Source: Haloarcula halobia
GTDB taxonomy: Archaea > Halobacteriota > Halobacteria > Halobacteriales > Haloarculaceae
NCBI RefSeq assembly: GCF_029338255.1
Contig: NZ_CP119787.1
Location: 3,177,631-3,241,630 of the forward strand
DNA length: 64,000 nt
Direction of reading: 5' to 3'
The position numbers and the translations under genes were made by a program. A model generated the notes under the pieces. That model ran no database searches. It was not told the DNA's origin and was given only the letters and a program-made list of their open reading frames with translations. Shown here piece by piece: positions 33,604-44,449 of this stretch. Position 1 is the stretch's first letter; each line of letters starts with the position of its first letter.

Positions 33604-33924
33604 TCAGTCGCTCGCGTCGACGAGCAGGTCGAGCAGCGGTTCGATAGTCTCGAACTGTCGCCCCCGCGACAGCTCTCGACCGAGGCTGTCCCACTCGACG
33701 AGTTCCATCTCTATCAGTTTGGGCAGATGCGAGTGGTAGATAGACACCAGTTCATCGTTCGAGAAGTCCGTCGCGGAACTGGTCACCGTGGCGGTTCCGT
33801 CGTCGGCAACGGCCACCAGCAACTGCCGCCGCAGTGGATGCGAGAGTGCCTCGAACGCCGCATCCGTCTCTCCACCCGTACGCGCCCCCAGGAACGTTCG
33901 TGTACGCTTCTTCTTCGATTGCAC
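33604..33924 (-). CDS. Winged-HTH regulator (DUF7344-like)
   Basis: A 106-residue protein. Its core ALSHPLRRQLLVAVADDGTA is the start of an ArsR-like winged helix, followed by VSIYHSHLPKLIEMELVEWD, which is the recognition and wing part, and the FETIEPLLDLLVD tail seen in the haloarchaeal DUF7344 type. It starts with GTG at 33924; an AGTTTAGG box (plus 33949-33956) 28 nt upstream supports this start. It faces the APC-Usp gene and precedes nothing in the same direction. Confidence 0.8.
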   Translation of the reverse strand: MQSKKKRTRTFLGARTGGETDAAFEALSHPLRRQLLVAVADDGTATVTSSATDFSNDELVSIYHSHLPKLIEMELVEWDSLGRELSRGRQFETIEPLLDLLVDASD

Positions 33925-33970
33925 AGGGAGCGGTTGGTTCAGGAGAGCCTAAACTGTACACCGTGACTAT

Positions 33971-35848
33971 TCACGGCACCTTACCGGGGTCCGGCGACGT
34001 CTCGAAGAGGACGCGAAAGAACTCGGCCTCGGCGTTTCGCAGGTGGCGGTGGAACGTCGTCGTGGTCACGTCCATCTTCTCGGCCAGTTCCGTGCCGGTC
34101 CGCCGCCGAGGCTGTTCGAAGTACCCGGCGTAGTAGGCCCGCTGTACCGTCGTCCACTGGCGCCCGGTCAGGTGTTCCTCGGCGAGTTCGCTGAGCAACC
34201 GGGGGGTGTAGACGAGCCGGCGCTCCTCGAGCGAGAGGTCGGGGTACAACGCGTGTCCGGCCTCGACGACGCCGTCGACGTCGGCGGCGGCGGGGAACTG
34301 CGCTACGACGTAGAGCGCCTCCTCGGTGAGGGTCGCACCGGTTATCCGGCCGTCGAGTGCGCCGAAGGCCGCACTCAGCGACTCGCTGCTGGTGTGGACC
34401 TCGACGAGCAGGCTGTCACCGGACCGCTTGAGCAGGTCGACGTCGAGGACAGTCGGTCTGTCCCGGACGGCACGGACGAACGCGCCCGCTTCGACGCCGC
34501 TGACGGTCCAGTACTGCAGCGGCGTGCCGTCCTCGCGGTTGACCGTTCCCTCGACGGTCAGCTCGACGTCGTAGCCGAGTTCCTGGAACCGCTCGCCGAG
34601 GTGTTCGGAACGAAATGTGAGTTCGACGTGCTGGTCGCTCTGGAGGCGTTCGGCAGCCTCGAGCGCGTGCAGGCCGTGGCCGACCATCTCGCCGAGTTCC
34701 GCCAGCAGCGCCCGCTCGTCCGCGTCGAAGGCGGCGGGCTGTCTGGCGTAGACCCCGAGGACGCCATAGACGACGTCACGGTGGACGAGCGGGATGGACG
34801 CGTACGACCGGAACTGCAGGGCCTCGGCCGCCGCCTCCCAGTACGCGGCGGGGAGGTCGGTGATGTTCTGGACGGCCTGCACCTCGCCGGTCTTGGCGGC
34901 CGTCGCGGCCGGGCCGTCGTCGACCAGTGGTGCGTCGGGGCTCTCGATTATCGCCTCGATCTCCTCCGCACCGACCCCCACAGCACTCCGGACCGTGAAC
35001 GCCGTATACGACGCCGAGAACTCCCCGAGGACGGCAAAGAGGTAGAGGTCCGAGTCGGCGACGAGGCGACAGATGTCGCGTTCGAGCGCCTCGCGCGTCC
35101 GCGCGCTCGTGACGGCGTGTGAGACGCCACGGACGACCGAGTTGACCCGGTTGAGCCGCATGAGTTCGGTTCGCTGTCCCTCCAGGTCGGCCTCGCGAGC
35201 GTGGTCGACGCTGACGTCCGTGACCGCCAGCCCGACCCCCTCGACGGACCCGTCTTCCGTCGTAATCGGGACGGCGTCGACGGCGACGCGCTCGACGGCA
35301 CCGGCCACACCGTCGCGTTCGTATCGGGCATCGACGACCGGGGTGGCCGTCGCTGCGGCCCGAGTTATCGGTGACCGGGTCTGGGAGAGCGACCGCCCGT
35401 CATCGTCACGGACGTCCTCGAAGAGCGAGTGAGCCGGCAGGTCCTGGAGGGAGTCCTCGGCCCGCCCGAGCAGGTCGCCGAGACTGTCGTTCGCGAACGC
35501 AATGGTCCCGTCGGCGTCCACGATGGCGATGCCGACCGGGCTCGACGCGAACAGCTGCAAGACGAGTTCCGTCAACGGCAACCCGAACCGGTCGGCGAAC
35601 GCGGGGCCGTCCGGGGCCCGGCCCTCGGCGCCGGTCGGGAGCCACCACACGCGCCCTTTCGCCCCGACCTTCTTCGTCGCGAGTCGGTCGGCCGCCGCCA
35701 GCCGTCGCAGCCGGTTGTACGCCGTCCGTCTGGAGCAGCCGACGCCGGTCGCCACCTCCGTGGTCGTCAGCGGCGTCCCGTCCGCGGCATCCCGCTCGAA
35801 CAGCGCCAGGACCGCCGCATTCGCCTCCTCTTCTGGAGGGGGAGCCAT
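33971..35848 (-). CDS. Bacterio-opsin-activator-type regulator (HTH, PAS, GAF, HTH-10)
   Basis: A 625-residue multidomain regulator. Residues about 8-65 form an N-terminal winged HTH (LTTTEVATGVGCSRRTAYNRLRRL in outline) and about 95-205 a PAS domain (LFASSPVGIAIVDADGTIAFAND). A GAF domain spans about 245-400, then a BAT-type regulatory domain (about 405-560). The C-terminal HTH-10 (about 565-615) has LTGRQWTTVQRAYYAGYFEQPRRRTGTELAE in pieces. Such proteins sense redox or light; the target is unknown. The extra N-terminal HTH makes it a two-headed DNA binder. Confidence 0.85.
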   Translation of the reverse strand: MAPPPEEEANAAVLALFERDAADGTPLTTTEVATGVGCSRRTAYNRLRRLAAADRLATKKVGAKGRVWWLPTGAEGRAPDGPAFADRFGLPLTELVLQLFASSPVGIAIVDADGTIAFANDSLGDLLGRAEDSLQDLPAHSLFEDVRDDDGRSLSQTRSPITRAAATATPVVDARYERDGVAGAVERVAVDAVPITTEDGSVEGVGLAVTDVSVDHAREADLEGQRTELMRLNRVNSVVRGVSHAVTSARTREALERDICRLVADSDLYLFAVLGEFSASYTAFTVRSAVGVGAEEIEAIIESPDAPLVDDGPAATAAKTGEVQAVQNITDLPAAYWEAAAEALQFRSYASIPLVHRDVVYGVLGVYARQPAAFDADERALLAELGEMVGHGLHALEAAERLQSDQHVELTFRSEHLGERFQELGYDVELTVEGTVNREDGTPLQYWTVSGVEAGAFVRAVRDRPTVLDVDLLKRSGDSLLVEVHTSSESLSAAFGALDGRITGATLTEEALYVVAQFPAAADVDGVVEAGHALYPDLSLEERRLVYTPRLLSELAEEHLTGRQWTTVQRAYYAGYFEQPRRRTGTELAEKMDVTTTTFHRHLRNAEAEFFRVLFETSPDPGKVP

Positions 35849-35920
35849 ACCGTACTCACGGAGAGCCAGGAGATAGCCGTTCCGTTGCCGACGGTCAGTC
35901 CGCGCCGGACGGCGGCTGTG

Positions 35921-36991
35921 TCACTCGGACCCGAACAACCCGCCGGGCACGTCGGTCACCGACACCGCGACGTCCCGTTGCGGGAACGGAATCTCGATGC
36001 CCTCGGCCTGGAACCGGTGGTATATCTCCCGGTTCAGGTGGTGGGTCGCCCGGGCTGTCAGCGCGGGGTTCGACACCCAACAGAGCAGTTCGAAGTTCAG
36101 CGAGGAGTCCCCGAACTCGCGGAATCGAACCCGCGGCTTCGGGCGGTCGATGACGAGGTCCTGGCCTCCGGCGGCCTCGAGCAAGATCGCCTCGACGGCG
36201 TCGATATCGGTGCCGTAGGCGACACCGACCGGCACGCGGATGCGGCGCTTGCGCCGCGGCGTCGACTCGTTGACGATGGCGGCGCTGTTCAGCGTCGCGT
36301 TCGGGACGGTCACGAGGATGTCGTCGCGGGTCCGGATGACCGTCGAGCGGACCGAGATGTCCTCGACGCGGCCCCGCTCGCCGGTCTCCAAGACGACGAA
36401 GTCGCCGACCTTGTACGTGCCGTCGAGGTACAGCGACAGCGACCCGAAGAAGTTCGCGAGCGTGTCGCGGGCGGCCAGGCCGACGATGATGCCGACGACG
36501 CCGGCCGACGCCAGCAGGGGCGTGACGTCGACGTCCCAGAGCACGAGCAGGAGGAAGACGCCGACGCCGGAGACGATGGCGCTCCAGACGTTCTGGAGGA
36601 TGGGGACCACCTGGCGGTCGACGTACCGGCTGTCGGTGACCGCTCCGGAGACCTTCCGCCCCAGACGGACCAGCAGGAGCATCCAGACGACGATGACGAC
36701 AGAGAGCGTCCCGGCCTCGAGGGGGACGGCGACGTCCGGGGACACCTCGTACACCTGCGTGCCGACATAGAGGCCGCCGACCGAGAGGGTGAGATAGAGC
36801 CCGGTGTGGACCGTCCGGAGGACGATGTCGTCGACCTCGCCGTCGATACGCTCGGTGACCCGGCGCATGTACCGGTCGCCGAGCACGTTGACCAGCGCGG
36901 CGAGGACGAGGCCCGACGCCACGAGGACGGCAAAGCCCTGCCAGACCGGCAGGGCCGCCAGGGCCTCCATGAGAGCATGTGCCAGTTGCAT
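35921..36991 (-). CDS. Small-conductance mechanosensitive channel (MscS family)
   Basis: A 356-residue channel protein with four N-terminal helices. The pore helix region LLASAGVVGIIVGLAARDTLANFFGSL (in parts) shows the Gly/Ala-rich MscS pattern. The beta domain VGDFVVLETGERGRVEDISVRST follows, then the C-terminal alpha/beta domain. It releases solutes on osmotic downshift, important for a halophile. The start is supported by GTATTTATACC (plus 37012-37022) 26 nt upstream. Confidence 0.92.
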   Translation of the reverse strand: MQLAHALMEALAALPVWQGFAVLVASGLVLAALVNVLGDRYMRRVTERIDGEVDDIVLRTVHTGLYLTLSVGGLYVGTQVYEVSPDVAVPLEAGTLSVVIVVWMLLLVRLGRKVSGAVTDSRYVDRQVVPILQNVWSAIVSGVGVFLLLVLWDVDVTPLLASAGVVGIIVGLAARDTLANFFGSLSLYLDGTYKVGDFVVLETGERGRVEDISVRSTVIRTRDDILVTVPNATLNSAAIVNESTPRRKRRIRVPVGVAYGTDIDAVEAILLEAAGGQDLVIDRPKPRVRFREFGDSSLNFELLCWVSNPALTARATHHLNREIYHRFQAEGIEIPFPQRDVAVSVTDVPGGLFGSE

Positions 36992-37116
36992 ATCAATCAA
37001 TGAACATCGCGGTATAAATACTGGCCGCTCCGGCCGACGAACGGGAGGCGGCGACCGGGCCGGGAGCGTCCGCGAAACCGAACCGCCTATGTCCGAGAAC
37101 CGACTGCACCGTGCAT

Positions 37117-37929
37117 ATGAACCCGATGCTGGTCGCCGTCGTGCTGGGGGTCCTCCAGGGCGTCCTGGAGTGGATCCCCGTCTCCAGCGAGGGCGGCGTC
37201 GCGCTGGCGTCGACGGCACTCACGGGCGTCTCCTCGGCGGCCGCGACCCGACTGGCGCTCTTTCTCCACGCCGGAACGGCCGTCTCCGCCGTCGTCTACT
37301 ACCGCGCCGAGGCCCGCGAGATAGTCGCCTCCGTACGCGACCTCTCCCGGCGCCCCTTCGCGTCGGAGACGGCCGACCTCTCGTTCATCGCGGTGGCGAC
37401 GGCCGCGACGGCCGTCACCGGGCTCCCGGCGTACCTCCTGCTGGACGCTGCCGTCTCAGAGCTCGAGGGCGGCCTGTTCCTGGCGTTCGTCGGCGGCCTG
37501 CTGGTCCTGACGGGCCTGCTCCAGCGGTTCGCCGTGGCCCTATCGCTGGGCGAACGGGAGATTCCGGACGGTCTGGACGCCGTGTTCGTCGGCGTCCTGC
37601 AGGGACTGGCCATCCTCCCGGGCGTCTCGCGGTCGGGAACCACCGTCAGCGCCCTGCTCCTGCGGGGCCACGAGGGCGAATCGTCGCTCCGGCTCTCCTT
37701 CCTGCTGTCGATTCCGGCCGCGCTGGCGGCCAACGCACTCGTGCTGGTCGACGACGGCGTCCCCGCCATCGAACCGGGCGAGGCCGTCGTCGCACTCGGG
37801 ATCAGCGCCGTCGTCGGGTACCTGACCGTCGGTGCGCTGGTCCGCCTGGTCCGGACGGTACCGTTCTGGGCTGTCTGTACCGTCTTCGGCGGCCTCGGCG
37901 TCGTCGGGGGCCTCCTCGTCGCGCTCTGA
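37117..37929 (+). CDS. uppP: Undecaprenyl-diphosphate phosphatase (UppP/BacA family)
   Basis: A 270-residue membrane enzyme. The first motif VLQGVLEWIPVSSEGGVAL and the second PGVSRSGTTVSALLLRG are the two active-site repeats of UppP. It probably dephosphorylates a polyprenyl or dolichyl pyrophosphate carrier used in glycosylation of surface proteins, since haloarchaea lack peptidoglycan. The family's usual EGLTEFLPIS is changed to QGVLEWIPVS, but Glu and Ser are kept. ATG 37117 is used; a GTG two codons upstream is possible. It is divergent from mscS. Confidence 0.9.
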   Translation: MNPMLVAVVLGVLQGVLEWIPVSSEGGVALASTALTGVSSAAATRLALFLHAGTAVSAVVYYRAEAREIVASVRDLSRRPFASETADLSFIAVATAATAVTGLPAYLLLDAAVSELEGGLFLAFVGGLLVLTGLLQRFAVALSLGEREIPDGLDAVFVGVLQGLAILPGVSRSGTTVSALLLRGHEGESSLRLSFLLSIPAALAANALVLVDDGVPAIEPGEAVVALGISAVVGYLTVGALVRLVRTVPFWAVCTVFGGLGVVGGLLVAL

Positions 37930-37983
37930 GAACACGATGGAAGTTATATATCGTTCGGCGACAACGCTCCAGTAGTTGCGGCC

Positions 37984-38850
37984 ATGAGTGGCGACGAACA
38001 GAAGGTAGTGGACACGTCCGGCGACTTCCAGTACGTCGTCCGGGACGGGGACCCGGTCGCGGACCCCCAGTGGCAATCCTGCCGGTTCGTCGTCACCAAC
38101 AAGCGCCTCATCCTGGCCACCAACGGCGGCAAGCAGCAGATCCCCCACTCGAAGATACGCGTCCCCAGCGACCCCGACACTGTCGTGCCGGACGGGCTGG
38201 CGGGCGACACGGCAGCGCTCGAGATCGGGAACAACGTGCTCGTCGTCGACGCCAGCTCGGTCGACGACTTCGAGACCGAGTACTGCCGCGCGACGCTGCA
38301 CGGGCAGGTCATCCTCGCGCGGGACCCCGCCGTCGTCGGCGGCGTCGTGCAGGACGACGCCGAGTGGAGCAAGGCCCGGTTCCGGCTCGAGGACGACGTG
38401 GTCCGCCTGCAGTTCCCCGGCGGCGGGTCGACGACCTTCGAGGTTGAGGACGTCGGGACCATCGAGACCGACGAGAGCGTCGTCATGGGCGAGACGCGGG
38501 CGGTCATCGAGGTGGAACACACCGACGAGGAGGACCGCAGCGTCGAGACGCATCTCTCGGGCATGCCCCACCACACGAACGCGCTCGAGACGCTCTTCTC
38601 GCGGGTCGTCGAGCGACACGAAGACGACTACGAACTCACTGACCTCGAGAGCCAGGTGCTGATGGGGCTGTACTCCGGCGTCTCGCCGTTCGAGATGGCC
38701 GACTTCGTCGGCATCGGTCCGGACGAGGTCGAGGAGATCTACCAGAAACTGCTCGACGTCGGTGCCGTCGACAAGGTGCGGACCCGGACCGAGGTGACGC
38801 TGAACGCCCAGGGGCGGAATATGGCGAGTGAAGCGATGAGTGAGCAGTAG
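37984..38850 (+). CDS. cheF: CheF-type archaeal chemotaxis adaptor
   Basis: A 288-residue protein with the CheF layout. The N-terminal domain has the opening MSGDEQKVVDTSGDFQYVV and KRLILATNGGKQQIPHSKI, and a second domain begins at about residue 130. A C-terminal winged-helix-like segment is LTDLESQVLMGLYSGVSPFE. In Halobacterium, CheF proteins link the Che system to the archaellum motor. There are no che or arl genes nearby, so this may be a stand-alone paralogue. Its promoter TTATATATC is at 37944-37952. The last ten or so codons run into the GC-rich repeat that follows, suggesting the C-terminus was altered by it. Confidence 0.8.
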   Translation: MSGDEQKVVDTSGDFQYVVRDGDPVADPQWQSCRFVVTNKRLILATNGGKQQIPHSKIRVPSDPDTVVPDGLAGDTAALEIGNNVLVVDASSVDDFETEYCRATLHGQVILARDPAVVGGVVQDDAEWSKARFRLEDDVVRLQFPGGGSTTFEVEDVGTIETDESVVMGETRAVIEVEHTDEEDRSVETHLSGMPHHTNALETLFSRVVERHEDDYELTDLESQVLMGLYSGVSPFEMADFVGIGPDEVEEIYQKLLDVGAVDKVRTRTEVTLNAQGRNMASEAMSEQ

Positions 38851-39130
38851 CGAGGGGCGCGAACGAGTGGAGCGAGTGAGCGGCCCTCGAAACGCGAACG
38901 GCGACCGGCGGGAGCCGTGAGCAATAGCGAGGCCCTGAGCGCAGCGAAGGGCCTCGACGCGTAACGGTGAGCAACGCGAACCGCGGTACAAGTCCCGAAA
39001 AGCGCGACCGCAGGGAGCGGCCCGCGAAAGCACAGCGGGAAGCGACCCTCGAGACGCGACCGCCACCCATCGTGGCCGGGCACACCCGCCGCTCACGGAC
39101 GTCTGCCCGACGAAAAGCGACGGCGACCGG
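38851..39130 (+). repeat. Intergenic haloarchaeal hairpin repeat cluster
   Basis: About 220 bases after cheF are built from GAGCGNAGCGA-, GAGCGAGTGAGCGG- and CGCGAAC-type words. The clearest hairpin is GGCCCT-GAGCGCAGCGA-AGGGCC (about 38931-38953), and GGGGC...GCCCTC pairs around 38873-38899. Words recur with small changes (GTGAGCAATAGCGAGG, GTGAGCAACGCGAAC, GAGTGAGCAGTAGCGAGG). The tail of the cheF ORF has the same composition. No ORF is supported here. Confidence 0.65.
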
Positions 39131-39382
39131 TCAGAGGGCCTCTTCGCCCTCGACCGCGACGCCGTAGTCCGTCTCGACGAGGCTGAGGTCGGCCGGGAGC
39201 GACGACTGGTCGACTGGCGTCAGTTCGAGCATCTGGCCGTCCGCGGTCTCGACCCACTCCTTCTCGGAGTCCTCGTCCCAGTTGATGGGTGTCCACTCGC
39301 CCGACTCCAGGCGCCGCCAGAGCTCGAGGGTGCTGTAGTAGCGCCCGCTGTCACTCCGGTAGATCGTGTCAGAGGAGGTCAT
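39131..39382 (-). CDS. Small acidic conserved hypothetical protein
   Basis: An 83-residue soluble protein: MTSSDTIYRSDSGRYYSTLE, then WRRLESGEWTPINWDED and an acidic C-terminus. It has three Trp in the middle and no membrane segment. I do not recognise the family; the composition is typical of a real haloarchaeal gene. It lies between the repeat cluster and the acetate cluster, on the same strand as the latter but separated from the next gene by 76 nt. Confidence 0.55.
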   Translation of the reverse strand: MTSSDTIYRSDSGRYYSTLELWRRLESGEWTPINWDEDSEKEWVETADGQMLELTPVDQSSLPADLSLVETDYGVAVEGEEAL

Positions 39383-39458
39383 ACCGGGAGCATGTGTCCC
39401 AGAGCTTGTAGGGAACCCGCCTAGCCTTGTTAACCGCAGCGAGGTGGTAGGGCGTGGG

Positions 39459-39683
39459 TCAGGTCCCCTCGTCGGCCGCGACGGCCTCGAGCGTCCAGAA
39501 GAACCCGTAGTAGGCGACGATGCCGCCCAGCAGCGTGAGGTAGTAGAGCCACTGCGGCGCGCTCATGAGCACGTCGAGGACGACGGTGACCACCGTCACC
39601 CACGCGATGGCGAAGACCATGTCGACGACCATCCCCGAGCGGTGCTCCCGGATGTGCCGGCCGATGGCTTCGAGGCGGCTCAT
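39459..39683 (-). CDS. Small two-helix membrane protein at the end of the acetate transport operon
   Basis: A 74-residue protein with an N-terminal amphipathic part (SRLEAIGRHIREHRSG) and two hydrophobic helices, MVFAIAWVTVVTVVLDVLM and WLYYLTLLGGIVAYYGFFW. It follows uspA by 33 nt on the same strand, so it is probably the last gene of that operon. The function is unknown. Confidence 0.62.
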   Translation of the reverse strand: MSRLEAIGRHIREHRSGMVVDMVFAIAWVTVVTVVLDVLMSAPQWLYYLTLLGGIVAYYGFFWTLEAVAADEGT

Positions 39684-39716
39684 CGGGCGCCTCCGCAGTG
39701 GCGGGTCGCCATCGGC

Positions 39717-40178
39717 TCAGTCCTCACCGTGCTCGTCGACGACCAGCACCGGCCGGTGGGTCGAGCGCAGGACGCGCTCGGTGACGCTCCCGAGGAGTGC
39801 GCGCTTGACGCCCGAGCGGCCGTGGCTGCCCATGACGACGACGTCGATGTCGTTGGCGTCGGCGTAGTCGGCGATGACCGAGTGGGGCCGCCCCACACGG
39901 ACCTCCTCGACGACCTCGAGTCCGTGTTCGGCGGCCGCCTCGGCGACGACGCCGGTGGCGGCGTTGGCGTTCTCCTCCAGTTCCTCCATGTCGCCGAAGT
40001 GGCCCTGCCGGATGCGGTCGACCTGCTCGGTCCCGAGCCCGAGGTTGACCGCGTCGATGTCCACGACGTAGAGCGCGTGGATCGTGGCGTCGTACTTGCG
40101 GGCGAGGTCGACCGCGTGGTCGACCGCGGCTTCTGCAACTGTGCTACCGTCCGTCGGAATGAGTATGCGTTCGTACAT
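39717..40178 (-). CDS. Universal stress protein UspA family
   Basis: A 153-residue Usp domain. It opens MYERILIPTDGSTVAEAAVDHA and ends with the ATP-binding motif VVMGSHGRSGVKRALLGSVTERVLRS (cited in parts), that is G-2x-G-9x-G(S/T). Between are the AVDLARKYDATIHALYVVD helix and strand. It starts two bases after the symporter stop, so it is co-transcribed and may regulate acetate uptake. Haloarchaea often place Usp genes behind transporters. Confidence 0.92.
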   Translation of the reverse strand: MYERILIPTDGSTVAEAAVDHAVDLARKYDATIHALYVVDIDAVNLGLGTEQVDRIRQGHFGDMEELEENANAATGVVAEAAAEHGLEVVEEVRVGRPHSVIADYADANDIDVVVMGSHGRSGVKRALLGSVTERVLRSTHRPVLVVDEHGED

Positions 40179-40180
40179 TG

Positions 40181-41866
40181 TTAGTCGTCGGAGGGGGTAC
40201 CGCCGCTGCCACCGCTCACGATGTCTTCGGCGGTCTGTTGCTGGCCCATCGGTTCGGGGCTGTGACACTGGCGAACCAGTCGCTTCGTCTCCATGTCGGG
40301 TTCGGGCGTCGCCATCGAGACGAGGATGGTGACGACGAACACGAGCGGCGTGCCGACGAGCGCCGCGCCGATCGGCGGGACGTACTGTGCGTAGATGGGC
40401 ACGAGCGCGCCGCCCTCACCGGCCACCGCAGCGAGCGAGCCGATGTAGTTGGGTAGCACGCTGTTGATGATGGAGCCGATCCAGAGGAGCAGGCCGACGG
40501 ACATGCCGGCCAGCGCGCCCTGTCGGTTGGTGTTCTCCCACCACAGACCGAGGAAGAACATCGGGAACAGCACCGTCCCCGCGAGCGAGAACGCGTACGC
40601 GACCAGCTCGCCGATGAGCGCCGGCGGGTTGAACGCCGTGACGGTGACCAGCGCGCCGATACCGATGATGGTCGCGCGGCCGATGAGGATCTGCTGGCGC
40701 TGGGTCGCGTCAGGGTTGATCAGTTCGGAGTAGATGTCGTGGGCGACGGCCGACGAGGCGGTGATGAACAGCCCCGCCGTCGTCGCGATCGCGGCTGCCA
40801 TCGCGCCGGCGGCGACGAGGCCGACGAACCACGACGGCAGGTTGGCGAACTGCGCGGCCAGGACGACGATGACGTCGCCCTCCGCGCCCGACATGCCGCC
40901 GGCGTCCGCACCGGCGAACACCGTGTCCGGCGAGATGTTGTTGACCGCCGCGAACAGGTCGACGCCGAAGGCCGCCATCGCGGGGGCGGCCCAGTACAGC
41001 AGGAGGATGAAAAAGAGGCCCCAGACGGTCGACCAGCGGGCGGTCCGCTCGGACTCGACCGTGTAGAACCGCACGAGGACGTGCGGGAGGCCACAGGTCC
41101 CGAAGATGAGCGAGAACGCTGTCGCGACCCACAGGTAGTAGGAGTTTCCGCCGATGAACGGCTCGGAGAACTGGCGGCTGAGCTCGGAGAAGAGCGCGCC
41201 GTACTCGATCTGTGGGAGGACCGTCGAGTAGCCCTGCGTCCAGCCGACGACGTAGACGCCCGCGAGGAACGCGATGATGAGGATGACGTACTGCACCGCC
41301 ATGTTCTTGGTCGCGCCCAGCATCCCCGACAGCGCCAGGTAGCCGACGGTGATGGTCATCATCACGACGATCATCGGGATGATGTCGAGGCCGAAGACGT
41401 ACTGGCCGACCAGGCCCATGCCGCGGGCCTGCCCGACGGAGTAGACGTACGCGATCAGTAGCGTCGTGAACGCTGCCAGCGCGCGGGCGGTCGGCGAGTT
41501 GAACCGGTCGCCGACGAAGTCCGGCGCGGTGTACTTCCCGAAGCGGCGCATCTGGGCCGCCAGGAAGATGAGCAGGACGAAGTAGCCGGTCGTCCAGCCG
41601 ACGATAAAGGCCAGGCCGTAGAAGCCCGCGAGGGCGACCAGCCCTGCGAGGCCGAGATACGACGCGGCGGACATCCAGTTGGCCCCGATGGCCATGCCGT
41701 TCTCGATGTTCCCGATGCCGCGGCCGGCGACCCACATGCCCTCGGTGTCGGCGACCTTGAACAGGTAGCCGATGACGAGGAAGGAAGCCATCATCAGGAA
41801 GACGATGATGGCGGGCAGGAGCTTAAAGGAGATGTCGAGCGCCTCGGCCTGTAGCGGGACCGTCAT
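40181..41866 (-). CDS. Sodium:solute symporter (acetate/monocarboxylate type, VC_2705-like)
   Basis: A 561-residue SSS-family transporter with about thirteen helices. Diagnostic segments are ADTEGMWVAGRGIGNIENGMAIGANWMSAASYLGLAG (in parts), GRATIIGIGALVTVTAF and SGMLGATKNMAVQYVIL. It overlaps the DUF4212 gene by four bases, the pairing seen for two-part acetate/lactate symporters. Two acetyl-CoA synthetases in the same cluster support acetate as substrate. The substrate is inference; the family is clear. Confidence 0.9.
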   Translation of the reverse strand: MTVPLQAEALDISFKLLPAIIVFLMMASFLVIGYLFKVADTEGMWVAGRGIGNIENGMAIGANWMSAASYLGLAGLVALAGFYGLAFIVGWTTGYFVLLIFLAAQMRRFGKYTAPDFVGDRFNSPTARALAAFTTLLIAYVYSVGQARGMGLVGQYVFGLDIIPMIVVMMTITVGYLALSGMLGATKNMAVQYVILIIAFLAGVYVVGWTQGYSTVLPQIEYGALFSELSRQFSEPFIGGNSYYLWVATAFSLIFGTCGLPHVLVRFYTVESERTARWSTVWGLFFILLLYWAAPAMAAFGVDLFAAVNNISPDTVFAGADAGGMSGAEGDVIVVLAAQFANLPSWFVGLVAAGAMAAAIATTAGLFITASSAVAHDIYSELINPDATQRQQILIGRATIIGIGALVTVTAFNPPALIGELVAYAFSLAGTVLFPMFFLGLWWENTNRQGALAGMSVGLLLWIGSIINSVLPNYIGSLAAVAGEGGALVPIYAQYVPPIGAALVGTPLVFVVTILVSMATPEPDMETKRLVRQCHSPEPMGQQQTAEDIVSGGSGGTPSDD

Positions 41867-42330
41867 TCCGCGACCCCTCCGTCGGCCGCCGCGGTTTCAC
41901 CGGACGTCTCCTCGTCGTCGGCGCCGGCGCCGGGCTTGCTGTGGTCGATGCCGTACTTCTGGTCGAGCTTGTCCCGCTGGCGAGCGTAGACCGCCGCGAG
42001 CACGAGCGCCCCCGTCGGCGCACAGAACGCGACCAGGAAGTAGTGCAGCGGGAAGCCCAGTCCGGGGATGATCGTCGACGTCATCACGCCGGGGGCGACG
42101 GCCGTCGCGGTCACCGGCCCGAAGACGATGAGCGCCCAGACGACGAAGCCGGCCCAGACCACGCGCAGGTGGTCGCGCATGAACGCGGTGCTGGGCTTCA
42201 GGATGTTCACCTCCCTGTCGAGGTAGTCCGTGTCTCTGTGCTCCTGTGCAGCCTGTGTCACCTGTGCCGTGCCACCGTCGGAGACGAGTGATTCGTCTCC
42301 CGAATCGGTGTGCGAGTCAGTGTCTGTCAT
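41863..42330 (-). CDS. DUF4212 small subunit of the SSS symporter
   Basis: A 155-residue protein with a polar N-terminus (about 1-50) and two membrane helices, VWAGFVVWALIVFGPVTATAV and GFPLHYFLVAFCAPTGALVLAAVY, followed by a charged tail with DKLDQKYGID. This is the DUF4212 'symporter small subunit' pattern found next to SSS transporters. Its stop overlaps the symporter start by four bases. It lies 67 nt after acs-1, so it could share the acs transcript or have its own promoter. Confidence 0.88.
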   Translation of the reverse strand: MTDTDSHTDSGDESLVSDGGTAQVTQAAQEHRDTDYLDREVNILKPSTAFMRDHLRVVWAGFVVWALIVFGPVTATAVAPGVMTSTIIPGLGFPLHYFLVAFCAPTGALVLAAVYARQRDKLDQKYGIDHSKPGAGADDEETSGETAAADGGVAE

Positions 42331-42397
42331 GTTCGTATCTTGTGGTGTCGTGTCGTGTCTGTGTCTCAGTGAGCCGGTGAAATCGGTCCTGGCGCGG

Positions 42398-44368
<1,971 letters not shown>

Positions 44369-44449
44369 GGTCTATCACCCACAATTAACAGCGGCCATAT
44401 AAACGGGGTGTCTAACTATCTCACGGGGTGACAACAATTCGGGGCGAGG

